Origin: Actinophytocola sp.
Lineage (GTDB): Bacteria; Actinomycetota; Actinomycetes; Mycobacteriales; Pseudonocardiaceae
NCBI GenBank assembly: GCA_009377475.1
Contig: WHTY01000008.1
Span: 19,909 to 83,908 of the forward strand
Direction: 5' to 3'
Length of the DNA: 64,000 nt
Notes under the pieces: model-generated
What the model saw: the letters and a program-made list of their open reading frames with translations, nothing else
Databases searched by the model: none
What the model was told of the DNA's origin: nothing
Shown here: positions 1 to 8,136 of the stretch, one piece after another
Numbering within the stretch: position 1 is the stretch's first letter
Layout of the letters: every line of letters starts with the position of its first letter
Program-made: the position numbers and the translations under genes

Positions 1-1
1 T

Positions 2-568
2 GAGGAGCTGAAGAAGCACCCGGATTTCAAGGGCGTGAAGCTGACGCCGCTGACCTTCGCCGCCAAGGCGATGTGCATGGCGGCCAAGCGGACGCCGGAG
101 GTCAACGCGCGCTGGGACGGCGATGCTGGCGAGATCGTCTACCACGACTACGTCCATCTGGGTGTCGCCGCCGCGACGCCGCGCGGGCTGGTCGTGCCGA
201 AGGTCCGCGACGCCGACGAGCTGTCGTTGGTCGAGCTGGCCAAGGCGATCGAGGAGCTGACCAACACCGCGCGGGACGGCAAGACCCCGCCGGAGGACAT
301 GATCAACGGCACGATCACCATCACCAACGTGGGTGTGTTCGGCGCGGACACCGGCACGCCGATCATCAACCCGGGTGAGGCGGCGATCCTGGCGTTCGGC
401 GCGATCAAGGACATGCCGTGGGTCGTTGACGGTGAAATCGTGCCGCGCAAGGTGTGCCAGCTCTCGCTGAGCTTCGACCACCGGCTGGTCGACGGGCAGC
501 AGGGCTCGCAGTACATCGCCGACGTCGGCGCGCTGCTGGCCAACCCGGCCATGGCCATCACGTACTGA
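2..568 (+). CDS. 2-oxoacid dehydrogenase E2 component (dihydrolipoamide acyltransferase), C-terminal part
   Basis: This is the 3' end of an open frame that enters from the left edge. The visible 188 residues are the catalytic domain of a dihydrolipoamide acyltransferase, the E2 core that moves an acyl group from lipoyl-lysine to CoA. The acyltransferase signature SFDHRLVDGQQGS near the end holds the catalytic His and Asp (DHRxxDG). Also typical are ITNVGVFGADTGTPIINPGE and the PRGLVVPKVRDAD strand. The lipoyl and E1/E3-binding domains lie outside the window, so I cannot tell whether it serves pyruvate, 2-oxoglutarate or branched-chain substrates. A strong hairpin follows 6 bp after the stop. 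Confidence 0.95.
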   Translation, partial: EELKKHPDFKGVKLTPLTFAAKAMCMAAKRTPEVNARWDGDAGEIVYHDYVHLGVAAATPRGLVVPKVRDADELSLVELAKAIEELTNTARDGKTPPEDMINGTITITNVGVFGADTGTPIINPGEAAILAFGAIKDMPWVVDGEIVPRKVCQLSLSFDHRLVDGQQGSQYIADVGALLANPAMAITY

Positions 569-574
569 TCCGCT

Positions 575-610
575 CCCGGCGTCGCGCGACGGCTACTGCG
601 CGACGCCGGG
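575..610 (+). terminator. Hairpin terminator after the E2 gene
   Basis: Two perfectly complementary 13-base arms (575-587 cccggcgtcgcgc and 598-610) are separated by a 10-base loop and start 6 bases after the E2 stop codon. There is no T tract, which is usual for hairpin terminators in GC-rich actinobacteria. Confidence 0.75.
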
Positions 611-631
611 CCCTCCGGCGACGTCGATGGG

Positions 632-720
632 AGTTGATCAACTACCTGCGCGGTGTTACCAACAGGATCGGACGAACCGGACATCACGTGGTCACAGCGC
701 GCGGGAAGCTGATCAACTTC
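632..720. promoter_or_regulatory. Two related palindromes upstream of fxsA
   Basis: agttgatcaact (632-643) is a perfect 12-base palindrome. gaagctgatcaacttc (705-720) is a near-perfect one sharing the core tgatcaact. Their centres are 75 bp apart, close to seven helical turns, in the non-coding stretch between the E2 terminator and fxsA. This looks like a pair of binding sites for one dimeric regulator. The regulator is not identified. Confidence 0.4.
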
Positions 721-823
721 CGGAGCGCGCCGCGCGCCGGGCCGTGCCGCGCGCCCCCGCGCCGGGGCGGACACCCGCAGACGCCTGGGAACGAAACGTC
801 CCCTCACGTACGTTGGAGGGGAT

Positions 824-1315
824 ATGGGCGTAGTACTGCTGCTCTACCTGATCATCGAGGTCGTCGCCGTGTGGGCGGTGGCCTCGGTCGTCGGCGCGCT
901 GTGGACGATCCTGTTGCTGCTCGCGGGCGCCATCGTGGGGTCGTGGCTGGCTCGCCGCGAGGGCGGCAAAGCCATGCGTGCGGTCATGGCCGCCGCGCAG
1001 GCCGGACGTTCCGGCCACCAGGAGATCACCGACGGCATGCTGGTCGCGTTGGGCGGCGTGCTGATCTTCCTGCCCGGCTTCGTCACCGACGTCCTGGGCC
1101 TGCTCGCGATGGTGCCGCCGACCCGCACCATGCTGCGTCGGGCCTGGTTGCGACGTCTGGAGCGCGCTGCTGGCAGCATGCGCCACGGCCGCAGGGTGGT
1201 CGTCGTGGACGGCCAGGTCGTCGAGGACTCGTCGTACGGCGCGAGCTACGACACGACGCGCGACCGGCGTCGGGACGACGGCGAAGATGGCCCGCCGCGC
1301 ATCATCGAGGGCTGA
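824..1315 (+). CDS. fxsA: FxsA family membrane protein
   Basis: This is a 163-residue inner-membrane protein of the FxsA family. The E. coli namesake is a cytoplasmic-membrane protein linked to suppression of phage T7 exclusion by the F plasmid; its biochemical role is not established. The sequence shows hydrophobic segments at about residues 2-22, 25-45 and 72-97, with the family hallmark of GxxxGxWxxRREG after the second segment and a glycine/proline-rich third helix (LIFLPGFVTDVLGLL). A charged, Arg/Asp-rich cytoplasmic tail ends the protein. The ATG at 824 is preceded by ggagggg at good spacing. It stands alone behind its own promoter region with paired palindromes. Confidence 0.9.
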   Translation: MGVVLLLYLIIEVVAVWAVASVVGALWTILLLLAGAIVGSWLARREGGKAMRAVMAAAQAGRSGHQEITDGMLVALGGVLIFLPGFVTDVLGLLAMVPPTRTMLRRAWLRRLERAAGSMRHGRRVVVVDGQVVEDSSYGASYDTTRDRRRDDGEDGPPRIIEG

Positions 1316-1320
1316 TCGCG

Positions 1321-1968
1321 TCAGGCCACCGGCTTCGGGATGTCGAAGTAGCTGGTCAGCATCGCGGCAACGGAGTAGTCGCCCTTGATCTTGACCTTGC
1401 CGGTGACGAACATCGACGCGAACGCGGCGTTCCCGGTGGCCATCAGAATGAAGTCGTACACCGATACCGTCACGGTGGTGTCTGGAATTCGGTCAAGGTC
1501 TTTCGCTGCCGTGAAATCGCCGTCCTCGATGAGGGTCTGATAACGGTCGTAACCGTCCTCGCCGTCGCCATTCGTGAATCGCCACGAAACGACGACGCTC
1601 ACGTCCCGCACCTTCTCCTGAATAAGCTGCTGTGACATTCGGCGAAATATTTCGTCGAGAAAGAACGGGCGCAGGATGTCGTCATCGGCGATCGACTTGA
1701 GCTGGTCCTTGCTCGCGCGCGACACGAGCCGGACGAGCGAGTCGGTGCTGAGTGTGTTCAGGTGGACACCCGCGCCAGCTTCGCCAAGCATGTGCAGGGT
1801 TTTCAGTAGTTGCGTGAACTGCTCCGGCGTCAGCTTGCTGAGGTCGAGCGCCTTGGCGAGCGTGTCCAGCTCGTCCCCGTTCGCCGTCGGATCGTCCACC
1901 AACCGCCGCGCGAGGTAGCGCTGGCGGATGCGGCGAAACCACGTCGTTGGCGTCCGTTTCTTGGGCAC
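1321..1968 (-). CDS. SCP2 sterol-carrier-domain protein, downstream copy
   Basis: This 215-residue soluble protein has an SCP2-like lipid-binding fold in its C-terminal half. The end of that domain reads VTGKVKIKGDYSVAAMLTSYFD, the usual G-K-(hydrophobic)-K-G-D turn followed by the terminal helix. The N-terminal half is helical and charged, with no recognised domain. It is a diverged paralogue of the gene just upstream (same length, same order, shared GDGEDGYDRY-like strand). The two are separated by 15 bp and surely co-transcribed. Placement beside a fatty-acyl reductase, hydratase and thiolase module suggests binding or presentation of a lipid or acyl-CoA. The ligand cannot be read from sequence. 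Confidence 0.8.
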   Translation of the reverse strand: MPKKRTPTTWFRRIRQRYLARRLVDDPTANGDELDTLAKALDLSKLTPEQFTQLLKTLHMLGEAGAGVHLNTLSTDSLVRLVSRASKDQLKSIADDDILRPFFLDEIFRRMSQQLIQEKVRDVSVVVSWRFTNGDGEDGYDRYQTLIEDGDFTAAKDLDRIPDTTVTVSVYDFILMATGNAAFASMFVTGKVKIKGDYSVAAMLTSYFDIPKPVA

Positions 1969-1983
1969 GTCCGCGATAGTACG

Positions 1984-2643
1984 TCACGCCATCGGCGAAG
2001 GGAGATCGAAATACTTGATCAGACCGGCGGCGAAACCGAGATCACCTTTTACGGTCAGTTTTCCGGTGACGAATAACACAGCCGGACTGGTCTGCCGAGT
2101 GGTGAGGCGGAGAAAGTCGACCGGCGAGAGGGTGATCGTCGCGCGCGGGGTGTCAGCGGTGTCGCCAGCGCGCACCGTGCAGCCGCCGTCAGCGAAGTGG
2201 CACTCGTATCGGTCGTAACCACCGTCGCCGTTGGCGCCGGTGAGCCGCCACCGCACGACCGCCCGCAGCCGCTCGACGCGGTCCGCGCGCACGTGCCGCT
2301 CCATCCGCCGGAACGCCCCGTCGAGCAGGGCTTGGCGCAGGTCGGGCGCGGCGAACACGGCGTCGAGCTGCGCGCGGGACGACGCCGCGATGAGGGTGGC
2401 GAAGGTGGCGGACTCGACGTCGCCGAGCCGGATCGACGGTACGGCGGCGCTGATCCTGCGGAGCGCGTCGAGTAGCCTGCGAACGCCGGACTTGTCCAGT
2501 TGGGTGGGGTCGACGGCGCGGACGATGGCGTCCACGCCGATGTCGGCGCGCTTGAACTCGGTGGGCTCGATGGTCTCCAGCGCCTCGATGAGGCGGTGGC
2601 CACGTAACGACGGGAGCGCGTCGATGCTCGCGTTGTCCGGCAT
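1984..2643 (-). CDS. SCP2 sterol-carrier-domain protein, upstream copy
   Basis: This 219-residue protein resembles the following gene in length and plan: a helical N-terminal half, then an SCP2-like domain with the strand GDGGYDRYECHF and the terminal VTGKLTVKGDLGFAAGLIKYFD. It starts with ATG at 2643 behind an aggagg-type site (positions 2647-2652 on the minus strand). It is transcribed divergently from the TetR gene, and the shared 167-bp region carries the TetR-type operator at 2696-2715. That makes regulation by that repressor likely. Its function as a lipid-binding or transfer protein is inferred from the fold only. Confidence 0.8.
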   Translation of the reverse strand: MPDNASIDALPSLRGHRLIEALETIEPTEFKRADIGVDAIVRAVDPTQLDKSGVRRLLDALRRISAAVPSIRLGDVESATFATLIAASSRAQLDAVFAAPDLRQALLDGAFRRMERHVRADRVERLRAVVRWRLTGANGDGGYDRYECHFADGGCTVRAGDTADTPRATITLSPVDFLRLTTRQTSPAVLFVTGKLTVKGDLGFAAGLIKYFDLPSPMA

Positions 2644-2695
2644 CGGTCCTCCTGGTCGGCGGTCCTGCCTGCTGCGACGGACCTACTTGGCAGTA

Positions 2696-2715
2696 AACCT
2701 ACCCGCGAGTAGGTT
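2696..2715. promoter_or_regulatory. TetR-type operator 1 (SCP2/TetR divergent region)
   Basis: aacctacccgcgagtaggtt is a 20-base inverted repeat with 7-base arms aacctac/gtaggtt around ccgcga. It matches the operator at 5850-5869 at 18 of 20 positions. An extra half-site, acctacttgg, lies at 2681-2690. The element sits between the divergent SCP2 operon and the TetR gene, where an autoregulating TetR repressor would bind. Confidence 0.8.
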
Positions 2716-2810
2716 ACGGGACAACGTTGGTGTGAAGGATCTAATGTTGGCGGTTGGCGTCGGCGTGGACCGATTCAGTACCCTCACGCGGCGATAGGGA
2801 GGTGTCCACA

Positions 2811-3467
2811 GTGCAGGAGAAGACGAGACGAGCGCGGCGGCTGCCCCGCGAGGTGCGGGAGCGCCAGATCCTCGACGCCGCGGTCGAGGTGTTCTCCGCC
2901 AACGGCTACCACGCCGCGTCGATGGACGAGGTCGCCGAGGTCGCCGGGGTGTCGAAGCCGATGGTCTACACCTACCTCGGCTCCAAGGAGGACCTGTTCG
3001 CCAAGTGCATCCGGCGCGAGGCGAAGCGGCTGCTCGACGCCGTCGCCGCCGGGGTGGACACCGACATGACGCCGGACATGCAGCTCTGGAGCGGGCTGCG
3101 GTCGTTCTTCTCGTTCGTCGGCGACAACCGCAGCTCGTGGCTGGTGCTGCACCGGCAGGCGCTCTCGGTCGGCGGCTCGTTCGCCGAGGAGATCTCGCAG
3201 ATGCGAGCGCGGTCGATCGAGCTGGTCGCCGCCGTCGTCGTCGCAACGGGAACCAAGCAGGGCATCGGCGAAGAGGCGGAGAAGTCGGCAGAGGGCCTGG
3301 CCGCCGCGCTGGTCGGCGCGGCGGAGTCGTTGGCAGTGTGGTGGCTCGACCACCCCGACGTCAGCGACGGCCTGCTCGCGTCGTGGCTGATGAACCTGGT
3401 CTGGCTCGGCTTCGGCGACCTCGTCAAGGGCGAGGTTTGGACGCCGAACTTCCCCGCGACGACGTAG
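2811..3467 (+). CDS. TetR family transcriptional regulator of the lipid module
   Basis: This is a 218-residue TetR repressor. The N-terminal helix-turn-helix spans about residues 12-58 (ILDAAVEVFSANGYHAASMD, then VAGVSKPMVYTYLGSKEDLF). The C-terminal part is the helical ligand-binding and dimerisation domain. I chose GTG at 2811 because agggagg lies 8 bases upstream; an in-frame GTG at 2802 overlaps that site. The gene sits between the SCP2 pair and the htdX-fabG4 operon, and near-identical palindromes occur in its own promoter and in the fabG4/fadA2 promoter region. It probably represses the whole module and responds to an acyl-CoA-like ligand; the ligand is inference. Mycobacteria have a TetR gene near htdX-fabG4-fadA2 as I recall. 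Confidence 0.88.
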   Translation: MQEKTRRARRLPREVRERQILDAAVEVFSANGYHAASMDEVAEVAGVSKPMVYTYLGSKEDLFAKCIRREAKRLLDAVAAGVDTDMTPDMQLWSGLRSFFSFVGDNRSSWLVLHRQALSVGGSFAEEISQMRARSIELVAAVVVATGTKQGIGEEAEKSAEGLAAALVGAAESLAVWWLDHPDVSDGLLASWLMNLVWLGFGDLVKGEVWTPNFPATT

Positions 3468-3493
3468 CGCCCGCCGGAAGCGCCGACGGGCGC
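3467..3493. terminator. Hairpin between convergent TetR and hydratase genes
   Basis: gcgcccgccgg (3467-3477) pairs with ccgacgggcgc (3483-3493) at 10 of 11 positions around a 5-base loop. It overlaps the last base of the TetR stop codon and lies before the end of the convergent htdX gene. Confidence 0.5.
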
Positions 3494-3511
3494 CACGCGT
3501 TCAGCGTGGGT

Positions 3512-4372
3512 TCACAGCCGCTTGATGGTGCCTGCCAGGTACGGCTTCGGCTTGCGGGCGTCCCACAGCTCGAAGGCGTGACCCTCCGCCGTCGTCCAGC
3601 TCGTGAACCCGGCCTTCGCGGGCAGCAGCACCGGGAGCTTGAACGTCACGTCGATCTCGTAGGCGTCCGGCAGCTTTCCCTCGAACGCGGCGAGCGCGTG
3701 CGCCTTCGTCCACATGCCGTGCGCGATGGCGCGCGGGAAGCCGAGCAGCTTCGCGGTCGCGTTGTAGAGGTGGATCGGGTTGTGGTCCCCGGACACCTCC
3801 GCGTAGCGCCTGCCGATGTCGCCAGGAATCCGCCACATCGCGCGCGCCGTCGGCTGCGCGAGCTGCTCCTTTTTGGACTTTCCGCCGCCTGACCCGCCGC
3901 CGCGCTTGAGATACGTCGAAACGTCGACCCACGCGGGCTCGTCCTCACCAGCGGGGATGACCTCGCTGATGACGTCGAACTGCGTGCCCTTCTCGTGGTC
4001 GCCCAGGTTCTCCACGTGCACCCGCAGCGTGAACGAGTCCGCCAGCGTGATCGGCCGACGCTGGGTGATCTTGTTCGACAGGTGCACGAGACCCATCAGC
4101 GGGAACGGGAACGACGGGTCCGACATCAGCTTGACCTGCAACGGAAACGCCAGGATGTGCGGATACGTCGCGGGCAGCGCGTCCGTCAGCCGGAAACCGC
4201 ACACCTGGTTGTACTTCGCGAGGTGATCCGGGTCGACGACGACGTCCTTGCGCACCAGCACGGTGTCCGGCAGGTCCCTCCGCCGGGATGACACGCCGGG
4301 CAGCATGCCCATGACGGCCCTGCCGAACAGCGGCCCGAGCTTCGGTGCGGAATCGAGTTCAACGACGCTCAT
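3512..4372 (-). CDS. htdX: MaoC-like (R)-hydroxyacyl dehydratase, HtdX type
   Basis: This 286-residue double-hotdog protein should interconvert 3-hydroxyacyl and trans-2-enoyl thioesters. The C-terminal hotdog carries the hydratase 2 motif YAEVSGDHNPIH at about residues 190-201, with the catalytic Asp196 and His201, followed by GFPRAIAHGMW. The N-terminal hotdog (residues 30-155) lacks that dyad, as is usual. The glycine-rich linker RGGGSGGGKSKK separates the halves. It lies 3 bp downstream of the FabG4-type gene, so the two are translationally close. The order htdX-fabG4 with a divergent thiolase matches Rv0241c-Rv0242c-Rv0243 of Mycobacterium tuberculosis as I remember it. Confidence 0.88.
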   Translation of the reverse strand: MSVVELDSAPKLGPLFGRAVMGMLPGVSSRRRDLPDTVLVRKDVVVDPDHLAKYNQVCGFRLTDALPATYPHILAFPLQVKLMSDPSFPFPLMGLVHLSNKITQRRPITLADSFTLRVHVENLGDHEKGTQFDVISEVIPAGEDEPAWVDVSTYLKRGGGSGGGKSKKEQLAQPTARAMWRIPGDIGRRYAEVSGDHNPIHLYNATAKLLGFPRAIAHGMWTKAHALAAFEGKLPDAYEIDVTFKLPVLLPAKAGFTSWTTAEGHAFELWDARKPKPYLAGTIKRL

Positions 4373-4375
4373 GGC

Positions 4376-5734
4376 TCACGCCCCGATCAGTGCCTGGCCG
4401 CAGACGCGGACGACGTTGCCGTTGACCCCGGCCGACGCGGGGTTGGCGTACCAGGCGATCGTCTCGGCGACGTCCACCGGCAGCCCGCCCTGCGCCAAGC
4501 TCGATAGCCGCCGCGCTGGCTCGCGGATGCTGGCGGGGATCTGCGCCGTCATCTGCGTCTCGATGAAGCCCGGCGCGACCGCATTGAAGGTGTGGCCCTT
4601 CTCCGCGACGGCGGGCGCGGTGCTGTCCACCATGCCGATGACACCGGCCTTGCTGGCGCCGTAGTTGGTCTGTCCGAGGTTGCCCGCGATGCCAGCCACC
4701 GAGGACACGCCGATGAACCGCGCGTTCTCCCCGAGCACGGACGACGCGAGCAGCGTGTCGTTCACGGCGAGCTGCGACAGCAGGTTCACCGTCAGCACGG
4801 AGTCCCAGCGGCCCTCGTCCATGTTGGCGAGCTTCTTGTCGCGGGTGATGCCCGCGTTGTGGACGACGATGTCGAGCCTGCCGTGCCGCTCGGTGAAGTA
4901 GTCGACCAGCTTGCTGCCCGCGTCGGACGCGGTGATGTCGAGCTGGAGCGCCGAGCCGCCGATCTTGTTCGCGACCTGCGAGAGGTCAGCGCCCTGCGCG
5001 GGGATGTCGAGGACGACGACGTGCGCGCCGTCGCGGGCCAGCACGTCCGCGATCGCCGCGCCGATGCCGCGCGACGCGCCGGTGACCAGCGCGACCTTGC
5101 CTTCTAGGGGCTTCTCCCAGCTGGCGGGCGCGGTGATGCTCGCGCTGCCAGCGCCAGCGGTGCCGACCCGGATCACCTGGCCGTCAACGAACGCGGACTT
5201 CGCCGACAGCAGGAACCGCAGGGTGGACTCGGTCGCGCCCTCGCTACCCGGCGCGACGTACACGAGCTGCGACGTCGCCCCCTTGGTCAGTTCCTTGCCG
5301 ACCGAACGGGTGAAGCCTTCCAGCGCGCGCTGCGCGACCTGCTCCTTGCCGCTGGTCAGTTCGGGCGGGGTGCCGAGCACGACCACGCGGCCGCAGTAGC
5401 CGACCTGCCGCATCACGGGGTGGAAGAAGGCGTACAGCTCGCGCAGCTGCGCGGGGTCGGTGATGCCGGTGGCGTCGAAGACGAGCGCGCCGTACTGGCC
5501 GCCGTCCGATGACAACCCTGCCTCCGTTCGGACCTCGATGCCAGCGCTGTTGAGCTGCTCGGCGACGGTCTTCTCCAGCCGTCCGCCCTTGGCCGCGCCG
5601 ACGAGGGCGGGGCCGTCCAGCGGGGCCTGGCCTGGCTCGTGGCGGCGCAGCGGCGTCGGCATCGGCAGACCGAGCTTGGGCGCGAGGAACTTGCCTACGG
5701 ATGAATTGGTGAACTGCGTGTACCTGTCGGCCAT
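4376..5734 (-). CDS. fabG4: High-molecular-weight 3-oxoacyl reductase, FabG4 type
   Basis: This 452-residue protein is about twice normal FabG length. Residues 1-205 form the flavodoxin-like N-terminal region found in FabG4. Residues 212-452 are a short-chain dehydrogenase with nucleotide motif TGASRGIG (218-225), NAG at 293-295, and catalytic Ser345, Tyr358 and Lys362 (NYGASK). It should reduce 3-oxoacyl thioesters to 3-hydroxyacyl thioesters, the step before the HtdX dehydratase encoded next. ATG at 5734 follows a ggagg site. It is divergent from the thiolase gene, with the TetR-type operator at 5850-5869 between them. Confidence 0.92.
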   Translation of the reverse strand: MADRYTQFTNSSVGKFLAPKLGLPMPTPLRRHEPGQAPLDGPALVGAAKGGRLEKTVAEQLNSAGIEVRTEAGLSSDGGQYGALVFDATGITDPAQLRELYAFFHPVMRQVGYCGRVVVLGTPPELTSGKEQVAQRALEGFTRSVGKELTKGATSQLVYVAPGSEGATESTLRFLLSAKSAFVDGQVIRVGTAGAGSASITAPASWEKPLEGKVALVTGASRGIGAAIADVLARDGAHVVVLDIPAQGADLSQVANKIGGSALQLDITASDAGSKLVDYFTERHGRLDIVVHNAGITRDKKLANMDEGRWDSVLTVNLLSQLAVNDTLLASSVLGENARFIGVSSVAGIAGNLGQTNYGASKAGVIGMVDSTAPAVAEKGHTFNAVAPGFIETQMTAQIPASIREPARRLSSLAQGGLPVDVAETIAWYANPASAGVNGNVVRVCGQALIGA

Positions 5735-5847
5735 ACCTGCCTCCTTAGTGAGGTCATGCCTTGTTGGTCATGCCAAGCCGTGTTCCGTGGTGGGCTACCC
5801 CGCGACGACCCAGACCGCACTCGTGCGGACGTGTGTCAGCGCACAGC

Positions 5848-5871
5848 CTAACCTACTTGCGAGTAGGTTAG
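5848..5871. promoter_or_regulatory. TetR-type operator 2 (fabG4/fadA2 divergent region)
   Basis: The core aacctacttgcgagtaggtt (5850-5869) extends to a 9-base-arm palindrome over 5848-5871. It differs from operator 1 only at the two central-left bases. It lies in the 337-bp gap between fabG4 and fadA2 and could control both directions. I saw no gene in the rest of this gap. Confidence 0.85.
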
Positions 5872-6071
5872 TATCTACGGCGAGGACAGTGCCAGACACG
5901 TGCAGATACTGGGTCGTTCGTCACGGTAGGCGCATTCGCTGGCCGTGACGACCGGACGCCGTCAGGGAGCACCAATGAGCTGATGCCGCCCGTCGCGGAA
6001 TGCGAGACACTGGCGACGCGCACGCGGGCAGACAGCAGCTCCCATCCCCGCACGAAAGCAGGAGGATTCAC

Positions 6072-7385
6072 ATGGCCACACCGAAGAAGGCAGCCGGAAG
6101 CGCGGGCGGCCGCAAGTCGGTCCGCAAGGTGGCGATCATCGGCGCCAACCGCATCCCGTTCGCGCGCTCCAACGGCCCCTACGCCAAGGCGTCCAACCAG
6201 GACATGCTCACCGCGGCGCTCGACGGCCTCGTCAGCCGGTTCGGCATCCAGGGCGAGCGCATCGGCGAGTTCGCCGCTGGCGCCGTGCTGAAGCACTCGC
6301 GCGACTTCAACCTCGCTCGTGAGACCGTGCTCGGCAGCAAGCTCGCGCCGGAGACGCCCTCGTCCGACGTCCAGATGGCGTGCGGCACCGGGCTGCAGGC
6401 GATCGTCAACGTCGCCAACAAGATCGCGCTCGGCCAGATCGACTCCGCCATCGCGGGCGGCGTCGACACCACCAGCGACGCGCCGCTCGCCGTCAACGAC
6501 GACCTGCGCAAGATCCTTGTGCAGCTCAACGCCGCCAAGACCGCTGGTGACCGGGTCAAGCTGCTCGGCAAGATCCGGCCGGGCCACATCGTGCCGGAGA
6601 TCCCGCAGAACGCCGAGCCGCGCACCGGGCTGTCCATGGGCGAGCACGCCGCGCTGACCGCGAAGGCCTGGGACGTCAGCCGTGAGGCGCAGGACGAGTT
6701 GGCCGTCGCCAGCCACCGCAACCTCGCCGCCGCCTACGAGCGCGGGTTCTTCGACGACCTGATGACGCCGTTCCTCAAGCTCACCCGCGACCAGAACCTG
6801 CGCGGTGACTCCACCGTCGAGAAGCTGGCGAAGCTGAAGCCGGTGTTCGGCGGCCCTGAGGGCACGATGACGGCGGCGAACTCGACGCCGCTTTCGGACG
6901 GCGCGTCCGTGGTGCTGCTCGGCACCGCCGAGTGGGCGCGGAAGCACAACCTGCCGGTGCTGGCGTACCTGACGTACAGCCAGACCGCAGCCGTCGACTA
7001 CGTCCACGGCGACGAGGGCCTGCTCATGGCGCCGACCTACGCGGTCCCCCGGCTGCTTGACCAGGCTGGTGTCGGCCTCGGCGACTTCGACTACTACGAG
7101 ATCCACGAGGCGTTCGCCTCGCAGGTGCTCGCGACGTTGACGGCGTGGGAGGACGCGGCGTTCGCCAAGGAGAAGCTCGGCCTCGACGCGCCGCTCGGCT
7201 CGATCGACCGCTCGAAGCTCAACGTCAACGGCTCGTCGCTGGCCGCTGGTCACCCGTTCGCCGCGACCGGCGGCCGGATCGTGGCCACGCTGGCGAAACT
7301 GCTGAACGAGAAGGGCTCCGGCAAGGGCCTGATCTCCATCTGCGCCGCAGGTGGGCAGGGCATCACCGCGATCCTGGAGAAGTAA
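6072..7385 (+). CDS. fadA2: Thiolase (acetyl-CoA acyltransferase), FadA2/FadI type
   Basis: This 437-residue thiolase catalyses CoA-dependent cleavage of 3-oxoacyl-CoA or the reverse condensation. The acyl-accepting Cys104 is in QMACGTGLQA. The His motif YYEIHEAFASQ, the GHPFAATGGRIV segment and the C-terminal proton-exchanging Cys in SICAAGGQGI are all present. ATG at 6072 has aggagga just upstream; a lysine-rich start (MATPKKAAG) precedes the core. With FabG4 and HtdX it supplies ketoacyl, reductase and dehydratase activities of one acyl-chain pathway. It reads away from fabG4 across the shared operator. A 13-bp perfect hairpin ends the unit. Confidence 0.92.
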   Translation: MATPKKAAGSAGGRKSVRKVAIIGANRIPFARSNGPYAKASNQDMLTAALDGLVSRFGIQGERIGEFAAGAVLKHSRDFNLARETVLGSKLAPETPSSDVQMACGTGLQAIVNVANKIALGQIDSAIAGGVDTTSDAPLAVNDDLRKILVQLNAAKTAGDRVKLLGKIRPGHIVPEIPQNAEPRTGLSMGEHAALTAKAWDVSREAQDELAVASHRNLAAAYERGFFDDLMTPFLKLTRDQNLRGDSTVEKLAKLKPVFGGPEGTMTAANSTPLSDGASVVLLGTAEWARKHNLPVLAYLTYSQTAAVDYVHGDEGLLMAPTYAVPRLLDQAGVGLGDFDYYEIHEAFASQVLATLTAWEDAAFAKEKLGLDAPLGSIDRSKLNVNGSSLAAGHPFAATGGRIVATLAKLLNEKGSGKGLISICAAGGQGITAILEK

Positions 7386-7401
7386 CTCCCGTTTGGTGTG
7401 C

Positions 7402-7440
7402 CGCGACGGTGACCGTGCGTGGGGTGCGGTCACCGTCGCG
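7402..7440 (+). terminator. Terminator after the thiolase gene
   Basis: cgcgacggtgacc (7402-7414) and ggtcaccgtcgcg (7428-7440) are perfectly complementary 13-base arms with a 13-base loop, 17 bases after the stop codon. Confidence 0.85.
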
Positions 7441-7656
7441 TCTGCCGTTCTCTGCGGCTTTCTAGCGCTGCGGCTAGATTCGCGTAGACGTCGTTAGGGA
7501 GTCGGCGAACGTCCTACGCCATTGGGGTGATGGCCGGAGCGTCGCGCACGTTCGTCGCGCGCCACGGCCGGGTGCGGGTTATGGTCGCGGCGGTCCGAAG
7601 CCAATATCGGTCCGCGTCGTCCACGGGGCCGCGCTGGCGCGCTGGGAGGAGAAGCC

Positions 7657-8136
7657 ATGGGGATCTTCGACGTCTCGTTCAGCAAGTTCATCACGCCGTC
7701 CGTGATCAAGATCGTCTACATCATCCTCATGGTGGTGCTCGGCCTCGGTTACCTCATCGCGGTCATCGGCGCCTTCTCCGAGGACGCCGTCGCAGGGGTG
7801 ATCGTGCTTGTGGTCGGCCCGATCGTCGCGTTCCTGTACTTGCTGCTGATCAGGGTCATGCTCGAGGCGTTGCTCGCGGCGATCCGCACGGCCGAGAACA
7901 CCACCGAACTGCTGCGCATCCAAGGCGGCGGTGGTGCCGCGATGGCTGGTCCGCCGCAGCCGCCGTACGGCGGTCCGCAGCCTGGCCAGCAGCCGTACGG
8001 TGGCCCGCCGCCGGGTCAGCAGCCGTACGGTGGGCAGCCCGGCCCGCAACAGCCCGGCCCGCACGGCGGCCAGCCGCCCTACGGCCAGCAGCCCCCGCCG
8101 CAGACACCGCCGCCGGGGTTCTACCCGAACCAGTAG
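7657..8136 (+). CDS. DUF4282 small membrane protein with Gly/Pro/Tyr-rich tail
   Basis: This 159-residue protein resembles DUF4282 proteins. Two hydrophobic segments lie at about residues 18-40 and 47-68, joined by a short loop and followed by an amphipathic stretch (EALLAAIRTAENTTELL). The last 70 residues are low complexity, with repeated QQPYGG/PPYG units like the tails of actinobacterial membrane and cell-envelope proteins. ATG at 7657 follows tgggaggag. The stop codon lies inside the first unit of a 21-bp repeat pair. Its function is unknown. Confidence 0.8.
   Translation: MGIFDVSFSKFITPSVIKIVYIILMVVLGLGYLIAVIGAFSEDAVAGVIVLVVGPIVAFLYLLLIRVMLEALLAAIRTAENTTELLRIQGGGGAAMAGPPQPPYGGPQPGQQPYGGPPPGQQPYGGQPGPQQPGPHGGQPPYGQQPPPQTPPPGFYPNQ

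Noticed and set aside
5868..7433. 521-codon minus-strand open frame opposite the thiolase gene
   Set aside because: It lacks motifs and a ribosome-binding site and is explained by the high GC content of the thiolase gene.
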